A DNA stretch of 64,000 nt, taken from NCBI GenBank assembly GCA_025345505.1, contig JANVCC010000030.1:8463119-8527118 (forward strand), read 5' to 3'. This stretch comes from Todiramphus chloris collaris (Eukaryota > Chordata > Aves > Coraciiformes > Alcedinidae). Below, in pieces: positions 25,107 to 37,400 of this stretch. The position numbers were made by a program, and so were the translations under genes. Position 1 is the stretch's first letter; the number at the start of each line of letters is the position of its first letter. Under the pieces are notes generated by a model. That model ran no database searches. It was given only the letters and a program-made list of their open reading frames with translations, and was not told the DNA's origin.

Positions 25107-25375
25107 GCACATCTGGGGACACAACAGAATTTATATATAAATGAAACAAGGTGCAATCACCATTTTTAATGAGCGTGCATGATAACACATTGTAAAAAGC
25201 CTTTTTATAGAAATTACCTTATTGCAATTACACAGGGAGAGAAAAAGGTTTCTCAAATTACAGTGTACAAAATAAAGCACATTGCTCCAATGATGGATTT
25301 AAGAAAAATCCCTAGGTGTCTTGGGACTGAACGCTATCCAGTTTCAAAGATACTGATTAAATGTCTTCCATTTCT

Positions 25376-25472
25376 CTATGCTGAGAGATCTGAGATAACT
25401 ATTTTGTCTAACTTGTCTCCAGTTTCAGGGGGAGATAAGACTTCATCTGTGTCATAGTCTTCTTCAAATGAT
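25376..25472 (-). CDS. PPP2R3A: PPP2R3A last coding exon with stop
   Basis: Acceptor TTTGCAG, then one base completing a glycine codon and 31 codons to TAG (25378-25376). It encodes the acidic C-terminal tail beginning SFEEDYDTDE, which parallels the FEDYETDE of the human protein. The tail ends ...KIVISDLSA, about 15-20 residues earlier than I remember for human. The bases just after the stop still resemble the human C-terminal coding sequence, which suggests that the stop arose within an ancestral longer exon. Confidence 0.9.
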
Positions 25473-28400
25473 CTGCAAAGATAAAAGGTATGTCTTTAAA
25501 AGCTGTATTTTGGTGGAAGGGTTTTCAGGCAAGTCATTTCAGTGGCTACTAAAACAGCTGGCTAAAATAGAGCAGCATCTAAGATATAAATCTCATCCTC
25601 AAGGTTAACATGACATTGAAAAGAGTGCAGTAGTCATCAGTAGTCCGAGAGCCAACATGAATTTGTACTCTCATCCAGCTTCATTTGTGAATTCCGAAGC
25701 AACTCTTCACTGGTGTTCAGCATTATAAAATTAAAATCCAGTTTCAGTAACAAATGTCAGTAGCTCACACTAGTCTTAATTCAGCAGAGAACTAAAGTTA
25801 CCAACCACACATTGAGGGCCTAGGGATTTGGCTTGCTCAGAAACACATGGTGTCCGAAGCATCTTCTGGTTTAGGGTATGTTTTGACATCCACAGAAGAA
25901 CAACTGTGGACATGCTGTCATGTTCCTCTCTCACTTGGTTTGAAGTTAATATCCAGGTCTTAGCATTTATGGCCTGAGAAGGTTTAGCTGTGAATTCCCA
26001 GCTCCAGCCAGTTGCACTGTTTGGGCAGGTTGAGTTCTGTGCTCTGCAGCAGAGGATATCACTTAAAGGCTCTCATTCCATTCCTATTCCTGAGAAATTA
26101 TGTTTTTAAGATGCTTTCCCTCCAGTCTCAGTACACTACTAGTTAGTTTCTCAGGGGTACCAAGAAATTAGAATTCTTCCCTTTACACTGAAAGCAATGC
26201 TGCTTAGCAGGAAAATGTTACAGCAGATGTTCCAATGGCAAGCAGAGGAATAGCTCGAGTTTGTTCAGTGGTAAACTGTGCTGCAAAAAGGTTAGCTCCT
26301 TTGATACCCCAGCATGGATGGTGCCAATAAAGAACTGTCTACTACTTTGTGTGCTGTTTTTCCCTTCACTAACCCCTATGCAGGCAGAACAATTCCTTGG
26401 GAGCCTGTCAGTGTGTATGTTCTGCTATGGGGAGGATTCTATACTACCGCCTGGTGATCCCTATGTGAAGAAGAGACAAAGAGCACAGAGATCCTAGATA
26501 ACATTTTAACCTTCTCTTCCACAAAGGAAAGCACCTGGTTAGTAATTCTGCCACCTTCTGGATACCCCTGCATAAGTAGGAGAAGGGAAACTATGGTCTG
26601 GATCATACACCAGTAACTGTTCTGATCATGCGTGCAAGGATACCAAGAAGTACCCAACACACACACTTTTTGCTTAAGTGGTACCAGTTGGGAGTCTTCA
26701 TGGCCCTGCCTCCCCTGCGTTCCCCACCTGGGAATGGACTGGGCACGTTTGTACATGCCTCAGGTTCTCTGTCTCCTAGGTTTAAGATGAGGCTGCTGAG
26801 GAAAACTATTTCCATTTGAATGCTGTTCTTAGGAATGTTCCTTTTGTGTTCCCTTTTCCTTCAATTTTACCAACTTCTCTTAGCTTTCTTCCTCTTTTTC
26901 CTATATGTGAAATGTGACCTCTTTCCTGTACTGTTCATCTTGCACATTCACCAGCAATTGGAGCTGCATTATATTTGGGGTTTTTTTCCACTGCCTTTTG
27001 CTTCTGGACTAAACCACTTCAGAAATGTGCTTCCCATTGTCATTTTCCTCTTCATTCTTTTCCTCCTTAAGGCTCAACAGTACCTTCGGCTTCCCACCTT
27101 GGAGGAAATGCTTGCCACCTTTATGGTTAGGAAGCAGCCACAGGTAATTAGCACCAAAGATAATCACCTTCTTTCCTACCAGGCCAGTTTCGAGACTTCA
27201 CAGTCCTGTATGGGCTCTCATGAAGATAAAACACCCATTCCTCAAGACTCAACCATGGCACCTCAAGTTTCTTCAGAGAAGGCAAATTACTCCAGGAAAT
27301 TCTTTGTCCTTCCTTCTGGCCAACACACATTTTGTTACTGGGTTGTTCAGTGATGTACTTCTTCCCCCTTTCTGTTCCTTATGCTGCTGGGTTCATGCAA
27401 GCGAGCAACTGAGCCATCAGCTGACTTGAGGGAGACAAGAAAAATGGCCTAAGCCAACATCACTTGATTCCCAAGTCTTTGTTCCTCTTATCCATCTCTG
27501 AGCAGGATTACTCTGCATTGTGCCCTCCCTCCTTGTTGCTCAGGTGAAGGGGATTCTTTCCTATCAGCAGCTAGTAAAAGATGTGCTCTTCCTCCTTATT
27601 TCCCTTCATATGGAGAGAGATCTCTTTCCATTAAGGCAATTGTGGCTTTCATGTATATCAACTGGCTGAAATTGGTTTCTGGAACAGTAAAGAAAGTGGT
27701 GCTCCCTTCTGCCAGGCAGGCCATAGCCTGGACTGCAAGAAAGGATTCCTGCAAAACCAATGCTTATATCTGCATTAAGGGCAGTTCGTCAGGTTCAACT
27801 ACCAGTGCTGCCTTCAAGCAACCCCGTGTGTACACATTCACCAGGGAACTGACTCTCTTTGTGGATATCCTACACAGATGTATAAAGCCAAGCCTGGCTG
27901 AGCAGTGTTTGGATCAGCTTAAGCTTCCAGTGAAACATGATGCTTTACTGTTGTCTTGAGCAAGAAAAAAAATGTTTCTCCTATTTTTGGTGATTGCAGC
28001 TCTCGGTAGTCACAACATCCCTTAAGTCACTCTGAATATCCACTATGTCTTGACAAGATTCCTCTTCCAGGAGCAGTGCTATCTCGGGAACAAGCCTGCA
28101 GACAGCCAGACAGACTCCCTGTTTCTGTCACCCTCAAAGAACAGCAGAAATAATGTATGTGCAAAAACTCAATGCCTGTTTCTGGCAAATTTGTCTGGGC
28201 ATCCAGCTCTTTGTTTTTCTTGTTCCCTTCCTTTTTTCCTGCATGGTCTGTTGCTATGCTCCACAAATGAGATCTAATCCTGCTGCCATGACTACAGAGC
28301 TTTTCAGGGGCTCTTAAAAGCAAGCAGGGAGGTTGCTGACATGCTCTTTACAGGAAGATACAGAGCTGTTTCAGGCAGACTTCAAAAATCTCCTATCACC

Positions 28401-31400
28401 TGCCACTTCTCCTCTGGTTTTGGTGAGTTTTGGGATTCATGGTCCTGCAAAGCTTTTATGGCAGACTCCTGTTTCTTTTCTGTGCTGAAGACACAGGTGT
28501 TGCAAAGCAGCTGCAGAGGAACAGCAAGTTTATCTTCCATCCTGTGTTACCTCATCTTCCATTGTGAGGGCCACAAAAAGGCAAGGCAGCTCCAAGGAGA
28601 TGAGGGAACAGGCCATAGCTGTTTGGATGCACATCTCAGGGAGAGAGGGAAACACAGCCCTCAATGGCTTTGCAAATCTCTCTCTAATTAGTAGGTGCTG
28701 CTGTTATCCCAAGCAATTTCCAGTGTGGGAAGGTTTGAAAATTACACAATCCTCTCAGTACTCTAATGGCTCTACAAATACTGTTCAAGAATGGATAAAA
28801 TCCTGAATCATGCAATATTAGCACAGGGTAAGCATTCTTTGGATGTTTGTTCTATTAACCTGGAGACTTACAGATAAATATTCACAAGAAGATACCAACA
28901 CAGACACAAATCTGAAAGATAATTATACTGAATCTCCCTTAGGAGCCTCTGCAGGAAGTCCTTGCACACAGAGAGGCTCTGGAGTAATTGCTTTGTCTAA
29001 ATTAATTGACTCTAAGGATATCTGGAGTGTCTCTGTCCATAATTTGACAGAGAGCTGCAAAAATGAGTGTAAGCATTGCAGAAACCAACTCTATTTTAAA
29101 GAAAATTTACAAACAAACTTAGTAAATTAATAAAAACACCAAAACACAGCTTAGGAAGAACACAAACTAATAGGAATAAAGTTTGGTAGAAAGTAAAATT
29201 ATTTGACTAAAGAAAGTAAAATTATTTGACTAAAGAAAGTCTCCATTAGGTGTAACACATATAACAGAGCCACAGCTTCTAATCTATGGTCGTGTGACAT
29301 GGTCAGTACACAGCCAAGATTATCAAAACTCATTTAATCTCTTGTTTGTATGGTTGCCAAAAGAAAAAGGCTTTGTCCTTTTCCCCAGCTATATTCATTT
29401 ACCATGTAAAGAAGCCCATTGTGACAAAGACACCAATACTGCCTTTGGGAGCAACTGGGAGCATTTCAGGCTTCACATGCTCCAGTGTTGAGTCCAAATG
29501 ATAATTCCCTTAATGCACTACCTCTGTTAAAAGCAGCATCTACATGCTCCTACTAAACCTCACCTGGAGCCTACCAGCGTGTCCCTGGGGCAGTCACTGC
29601 CTACGCTTACCCTTCCTGTAACTGTTCATTCCCAGACTCCTCAGCCACAAGGATCTCGTACTCTTCAGCAGCGTATCTGTCCCAGTCAGAGGGTTCCGGG
29701 CCATCATTGTCAATGTCCTGAAGAGATCAGAGAGTCAAGCACACTATGTCCATGCTTCTCTACAGCTGTTTAAAATCAGTCTAAACATGTGAAACAGCAG
29801 TTCTAGGATCAGCAAGCAACTGTATAGAAATGGCTCATCAAAAACTGACTTGCTATTATCTTAAACTCATCTGCACATAAATGACTGTGGAAAAATACCT
29901 CCCTTGGTCTATAAAGCTCAGCGTGTGACCTGAGCTGACAACAAACTGTGCCTGCTTCGCTTCAGAAGTGCTGAACATTAATAGCTACACACGTTCCTTG
30001 GTTTTGCTCAGCAAGCCCTGCATCTGTGCACTTTGTAATTGGTGAAAGAGCTTAGTGATTTAAAATCTTTAATTAAATGTTAAATTGTAACTAACCTTTA
30101 GATCAGCTTGCTGATCTTCACAGTCTGCTAAGTTTGGGCAAGTTTGAGAGAAGGCTGCAGAATAACATCCTTATAAACATTTGGCCCTCTGCCATTTACT
30201 GTAAGATGAGGAAAACGTTACCCCCTCTCCCAGGGCCTATATGACTGCTGTTATGATGATCCAGTTTAAACAAATAGGGTGATTCTGGCCTGGGATATAT
30301 TTAAGCCTTGAAACAAAGAACTAAAAAGCTCCTCTTAGAGGTTATGTGTTAACAGCTGTGAGGGAATCAGAGTTGGTTTTGGCATCCTCCACACTTTACT
30401 TTGACCAGATAAGAGGCTTCTGAGAGACAGTCTTTAAGCTGTAGTCACATCTGGTTTCATTGGAAATGCAAGGGAAGCCACAAGTGAGTGACTTCACAGC
30501 AACAGCTGACAGAACTCCAGTCTCTGAACAGCCCACAGTTAGTGGTGAGCAACAACTGCAAAATACAAAAGCCACCATCTCCTCCTGTATTTTCTGTGCT
30601 TTGGAAGAGCAGATGACAAGTGACAGCACAGCCAGGCTGATAACCAGGCACAATTTGCAAGATCCAAACCTTCCATCTAGTCTGTGTGGCCTGCTCATAG
30701 AGCTGGCATCTCACTGTGCCTCAGCCCCTGTGTTGTAAAGGTCTGTCTTTTTGGTTCTGTTTAGGCTACGGGAAAATTACTGGTGCTGTTTTAAGGATCA
30801 GAGTCCAACTCAGATTTTTAATGAATCTTCACATGGAACTGACTTGATGGCTGCAGTTCTGTAGAGGATGGGAAGAGACAAATGAGATCTTAAGTTCTGA
30901 ATCTCACAGCTCCTTGTCATGCAGCAGAGCCCTGCTCTTTCAGCCTGCTGGATCAGTGCAACTCAGCAGAATCACACACACTATTGCCAGGGCTGGTGCA
31001 GTAGGATTAGTGATGGCAACCAAATCATAGAACGGCAGTATCACTTATGTTGGAAGAGACCCAGGAGGTGTCTAGTCCCAGCCTCTGCTCAAATCAGGGT
31101 TTGCTATGAGGTCAGAACATGGGGCTCAAGGCTTTGTCCAGTCACATCTTAAACTCCAAAAATGGAAGCTGCAGAACCTCTCTGGGCAACCTGTTCCACT
31201 GTTCGACCGGCCTACTTCTGATAGAAGTTTTCTTATATTCAGTTGGATTTTCTGTACATCTACTCCAAAGATGGGTTTGAGAAGGACTGTATTTAGAAAT
31301 AAAGGTGATCTGTACCTTTTGCACTGCGAAGGGATCCCTCTGTTCATTGTCCAGATATTTTTCTAAATTGAAGAAGGTGTTATAGAACACATGTGCCATT

Positions 31401-34400
31401 CTGCACCTCTTCAGGTCTCTCAGGGTTACTCTTCCTACAGAAAAAAACCCCAACAAATTATTATGCTACTGAGTTCTTACTTAAGGAGAGATTGGACCCG
31501 TTCCTTGTCAGTCTTATCAAAGTTTTAACTATAACATCAGTATACTACAATATTACAAAGTTTCTTTCCAAGTCCGTCAAGGATTTTGACATTATTCGAT
31601 AAAGGGGTACATTGATTAGGCGTAAATCTCACATACATATAGAGGTATTTCACATTTATATGAAATAGAGAAGAACGTCAATGGGGATGGTCCAGTTGCA
31701 TAGACTGTCAGCACATCCCACAACTGGAATATACAAGATTTGTTGCTCCAGTTGCAGAAGGTTAATTCACAAGGGCTCTTGTTTTAGCATTTCAAACATC
31801 TCAATGCATAACATTATGGCACAATAACCACTGTTCAGACTTTGACTTCTGCAGTAATTTCAGCCCTGCGATTCCAACGCAAGTCTCTTTCCATCTATGG
31901 GTTTCACAGGGCCATTACTTTCTCAATCCACTGCAGATCAGTGAAGATGGAAATTCCTATTAAACAGGGCTTACCTTCCCTCTCTGGCTTAACGAGATCA
32001 AGCATCTGACACAGTAAGTCATGGAACGGCAGTGGTTCTATGCCCATCACTTCCATCCGCTCACATTGCTCCTCATAAAAGTACTCCAGTTCATACATGG
32101 AGAGCACTCCATCCCCATCCAGGTCCATGCACCGAAACCAGTACTCAATGCTAGGAAAAGAGACAGGCCTAGTGAAAGCACAGTAGTGCACTAAGAAATC
32201 CATACAGCCGAGACTGCAGTAACACACATGCTCCTTTCACCATCCTCTAATGTTGTTCTGCCCAAAGGCTTCCATGGGGTAACCAAAGGATGACGACTAC
32301 CAAGACATTAAACATTACAAGAAAACTCTGCTTCTACACAATTTCTCCCCAAGAAAGGCAAATTATGTGAACAAACATTGACAGTAAGTTGCTTTCTTCC
32401 TAATAATCACTGAAACCCAAGCTACTGTCTCTTGCAGAAAGCAGTAGGTCACAGAAGTTTCTGTTATCTGCTCATCTCAATACTTTTATTAAGACATGGA
32501 AATTAGTCAGACCTTGTAGCACTCCTTTTGTCTTCCTCTGAAATCAGGAGCCACACAAAATCAGCGTAACTCATGCGACCTTCTTTTTGAACTTCATTGC
32601 CTCTGGAAGACATGAGGAAAAGTTAAAAAACCCCAAACAAACAAGAAACCCCCAAATCATCAGTCTCTTAAATACTCAGAATGTTATCAAACTTTTTTTT
32701 CAAAAGCCCCAAATCACTGGTGAGAGAAAATGGGGCATCATCAACCATCTAGCCTGCACTCTGCAGCACTAGTCCACGTGCACTTCCCCACTGGCACAGC
32801 ACTTCCTGTCACTGCAGAGCTGAACCTCATCTAACCACATCCCCTCCCACAAGTGCTGGGCTGTTTTACTTTTCAGAGACTTTGAGTAGTGCTCTCCAGC
32901 TATCCCTGTACTCCTGTGGAGCACGAACACATAGTACTTGCACGTTCCCTCCAGCTATGCACAGCTTGTTCTACAGTGAGGTCTACAGGTAGTCATCCTG
33001 TGGGATTTTTAAATTTGTTTTCTTAAAATACCCAAAAAGTCTCACTTTATTTTCAGGGAGCTCCAGCTAGAACACCATACTGGAAACTATTTAGAGCAGT
33101 GGGGATTCCTGAAAGTATCTTGCATTTCTAATCAGCCTGACAGAAATTCCCTTCACTTCTATCCCCAACCAATATGCTATTCCTCACCTCACCACAGCGC
33201 CGCTGAATATTCTCTCAATAATCCGGTTTGATAAAGCTGGAAACAAACAAAACATAGAGAAAATGAAGCTACAAGTTACAGAAACAACTATAATCAGTTG
33301 TTCATACTGAATCCACAGAAAGGCATTTCCCATTGCTAAAAGAATGCTCTTTTTACATTGTGTGACCACTTTACATGTTGTGAAAACCAAAGATGACTCG
33401 CCCAGTGTCTCTGCCTTTGTATCTGCCCAAACGCTGTTTCTTCCCACAAATGTGGCAACTGCTTGTTATCTGGATTCTTGAACATGGGCATTGTTACTCC
33501 TACTTGGCTGCAGTAGCATTTGTCACATAATCAAATCCTGCTGATAGGGACTATTTCAGCATATGCTGCAAACGAAATTCAGTTATGAATAAAAAAAATC
33601 ACACATTAAATCCCTACAAAACACTTCTTTGCAGGGCACACACTGTGACAATGCTGCTGCAGGGAAGGACAATGGAAAACTAGCATGGTTTTAGGTTTTG
33701 CCAGCCAGGAAACATGTGAGATAGATTGTTATGGTAGAGACACACCAGCCAAGCAGCAAATGCCAGTCTTGAGCAGGATTTACCCATTCACCCTGCCAGA
33801 CTCCTGACTCACTTCCTTTAGACAGCCTCTTTAACTCCCATCTACCTGTTCTCCATCACTTCTGTAGTCCTGGCACACTTCTGACACAGCAACCAGTCAG
33901 ATACAGCCTGTACCACCTCTCAAATCCCCCTGGCAGAGTGGTGACAGGCTGCTGTACCACCACACTGATGGCTTCTCCCCTTCACCCTGCCCACAGCATC
34001 TCTTCTGGCAGTGCCCCACACATGAACAGAAGCTCCCCCTCTAGCTACTCATGCAGAAAAGAGCTTGTACTGCATTTCTCTGTGTCTAAGCACCTACAAC
34101 TGGCTCTGTAAATCAGAATTTGTATTAGACATGGATGGCTCCATTTACTGGGGTTTTTTTTTGCAGCATCAAACTAAACAAATTAAAGCTAGGCTTTACT
34201 CTTTAGCAGGAACATTCTATTTTCAGCAATCCCCTTCATCCCACCACCATTTGCAGGCAGCGTACCTTGATCACTGTACCTAGCCAGATCCTTCTGGCTG
34301 ATGTAAAGATCATGGTCAGTGTCCAGCTCCCAGAATTTACAGTATATAACATAGAAGTGCTCATAAGAGAAATAATCTGTGATCTGATTTATGTCATCCT

Positions 34401-37400
34401 CTTCTTCCAAGAGAGCAAGAGTCTGAAAGAGTACAAATAAAGTGGGAAGTTAAACCTAGACAAACAGGCAGTTCAGCAGCCAAAGTCCTCCAGCCTCTGG
34501 GGAAGTTGGGTGAACACAGCTCTGAGAGCTAATCCAAAATGCAGCCTTTCTTCCCTAGAGGATATTTTGTTGCTGCATTCCTTAACAGGTACTTTCAGAG
34601 CATCTGGCTCGGCTATCCTGGTTAGCATATGTATGCACAATACTTCTGCCACTCCTGTGAACAATTTCTGCCAATTTTCAGCTATAGTGAAGAGTGAGGT
34701 AGGAAAATAAGAACACAGATGCTGTCTCAGCTGGGATCCATTATTTGTGAAATATTTCCGACCTGCACCAGAGACTCTTAGAGCTATTGACAACAGCAAG
34801 TCCACAGTTTTCCACAGGAACTGAGGTATATCTTCACACATCCTTGCCTGGCTCCTGAACAGCAAAATCAAGCCTTGCTCCAGAGTCATGCCTCAACTTG
34901 GGAAGGAGGGATCCCAAGCAGATCAAACTAATCACACTGATTTTCCCACGCTGTCACTTATAGGTATTAGTGTGATTTAACGGGAAGGCTTAGACAATTT
35001 TCCAACCATGATTTGTTAACATGTCTTGATAGAAAACACATAGTGATGATGCTCTGGTTTCATTCCCACCTCTGCCCTTCCCTCCACTCTGCCTTCCCCC
35101 CTACAGGAGGATAGTGGGTGTTTATAAGCACCACCTCCCTGCTTGCCTTCTCCTAGTGCTGAGGCCATGGGACCACAGACAGCCTTTTCAGTCTGATCAG
35201 TTATGGCTGCAGGAATCTGAAAAAGCTAACAGACTCAAGTGAGCTATTGGTCACGAACCAAGTCACAGTAGAACTCCCACACCCTGCTGTCCACCAGGTT
35301 CAGTGAAATTTCAGCCAGGGACAACAGAATGGCACTGCCAGACCTGCACTATTTTGACGTGCTGACGCTCAAGCCTAAAAATCTCAGGTTAATCACTCAC
35401 TAGTCTTTAGATTCTTTGTAGGTCTCTGAATTTCTTTACAGATGATAATCACTTGGTAAGGTTTTTCAATAACATTGTTTTTTTCTTTCATAGCTCATGC
35501 CAAAATACGCCATTTGCACATGCAGCAAAGAGCTGCCCAAGACAAAATTATGGTCCCAGAGTTGAACTTCCCTGCTGCAGGAGACAGAAGATAGAGTAGA
35601 TATGCAAGGAGGAAAAGCGTATAAAGGGAGAAAATGAGTGAATAGAGATACAGGATAATTCAGGAGGATTTGCTTGTAACAGAGGCTAGGGAGGAACTGG
35701 GATCAAAGGGCTTGGACCTGTAAGAGATAATACAGTGGAGCACTGATATTTTTTTAATCAGCTGATGTGATCAGTTGGGCAGAAAGATGTCTGGAAAGAG
35801 GAGGGGCATTAAGTCATGCTCAAGGCTTTTGAGAAAGACAGCACACTATATCTGAAAGGGTGAAGAGGATGCAGTAGGGAGGTCTTGCTGCTTTAGGCAA
35901 GATTTTCAGCCTTAAGATTCTCTGGCTTTTTAGGTTGGGCTGGAGTTGAGCAGCCTTAGATAGTTTTAAGCTAGTGTTCTTTTACACAAAATATATACAG
36001 AACAGAGATTCAAATCCTGAAACCTCTGCTCAACATAAGGTACAGTGCATGGATTGTATCAAGAACCAGGTTTCATTCATTAACTTTTCTGAAGAAGTCT
36101 ACTGCAGAAGGGGAAATCAGCTCCTGAGATTCACAGTCTGGCAATTGCACAGCACAAGATGCCTGACCAACTGTCAGTGGGCTGATTGCCAGCGGGGAGT
36201 CAGGAAATTGGCTGTCCTATCATCACATATTGTAGGCAATCCAGCAGCTATTCTTGGCTACTCAGTGAGCCACTTAACAGAGGTACACTTCTGTGTCTTG
36301 CTTCCTCTTGTCTTTGGCTAGATCAGAAGCCAAGAGTCAATCTGCTTGCTACAGCTTCAGAACAGGCCGCTGGTCCCCCTTTGATGCTCCACCACTGCAC
36401 TCTTAGCTATTCAAGTCCCCAGTGTTCTCATCTCAACTCAGACAACTTCACCACTAGCTCCAGCACTCTGGCACTGAGCATTAAGCCTGCCTCACTCCAA
36501 CCCAGGCACAGCTCCCTCACTATATAGTATACAGCTACAGGACAAAGGTATGATGCAGTCTATAGCTTGTTCGGGCAGAAACCAACATACTTGTAAGAAG
36601 TTGCTTTTCCTCAGCTCTGTTAGAGTGATCTTCCCAGACCAGGATCGATTGACAGTGTAGAATATTCTCTGTATAACCTGCAACACATGAACAGTGCTCT
36701 CAAAATCAACTCCTGAAATACACCAGTTGCAAAATTCAAATGCAGTAACTTCATTTTTGTTTATTCACTCATGTTACATGGACTTTTTTTTACAATTTAG
36801 TGATTCTTTTTCTTGTATGTACTATCATCCTTAATTCACCATATAGCATGAAAATATCATTTGTTTCTGGAACACATCTATTTTCACTCTACAAATATTT
36901 TCATTGCTCTTAATTCTCATCTTTGAGCATGCAGATGCATTATTTATGATAGGAAACATGTTCAAAGTGCTGACACATCACTTTGAAACTGAGTTTTAGG
37001 CAGTGTAGTTTGTATAGGTCAACTGAAATAGTGTTATGCACCAGGAAAAAAAAAATTCAGGACCTATGAAGAGGAAACAGGACACGTAAATCAAAACCAC
37101 AACTGATGTCTGACCTATTGTGTCTATAACAATGCCCAATGTCTTGAGTGGCTCCACTGAAAGTAAGCAATAGAGATTATCTGTCTGCATTTATCTTAGG
37201 TAGGTGTTAACCTCATTTGTCTCCTGCTCTGATCTCCCTTAGGTGGAAAGAAGTAAAAAGTGTAGTGGGGAATGCACAGACTTCTGAGAACCTGAGAGAC
37301 TGAGTATGCTCCCGAGTGCCTAAAAAGGCAAGCTGAACCCTTGCTGGTCCACTCCTTATGAGCTTGTCAAGTATCATCACAAAATACGGAATATGCAAGA

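Larger units (their letters stand above)
18716..25375. other. Interval between the convergent ends of MSL2 and PPP2R3A
   Basis: 6.7 kb between the probable MSL2 cleavage site and the PPP2R3A stop. Its right part must include the PPP2R3A 3' UTR, whose end is not certain. It contains a (GTTT)5 run (20440-20459), a GC-rich patch with a CTCF-like core (21240-21360), an 11-base G run (21372-21382), one copy of a 93-bp repeat (22158-22250) and a CR1 tail (22924-23079). Open frames here (up to 150 codons, - strand 19580-20032) show no family resemblance I can name and look like chance. Confidence 0.6.
25473..29610 (-). other. PPP2R3A: PPP2R3A last intron
   Basis: 4.1 kb with GT donor at 29610-29609 and AG acceptor next to 25472. 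It holds copy B of the 93-bp repeat (27328-27420) and a 23-bp tandem duplication (29188-29240). Several open frames of 90-177 codons occur on the + strand (for example 26820-27353, whose N-terminal half is a hydrophobic string from T-rich DNA) but resemble no known family. Confidence 0.7.

Noticed and set aside
26820..27353. 177-codon + strand open frame in the last PPP2R3A intron, ending in the 93-bp repeat
   Set aside because: The first half is a hydrophobic string translated from T-rich DNA, there is no recognisable domain, and no related frame surrounds the other copy of the repeat. It is probably chance.
22158..27420. The two 93-bp copies as paired LTRs of an endogenous retrovirus
   Set aside because: Between them lie a PPP2R3A coding exon and ordinary intron, with no retroviral genes, primer-binding site or target-site duplication visible.
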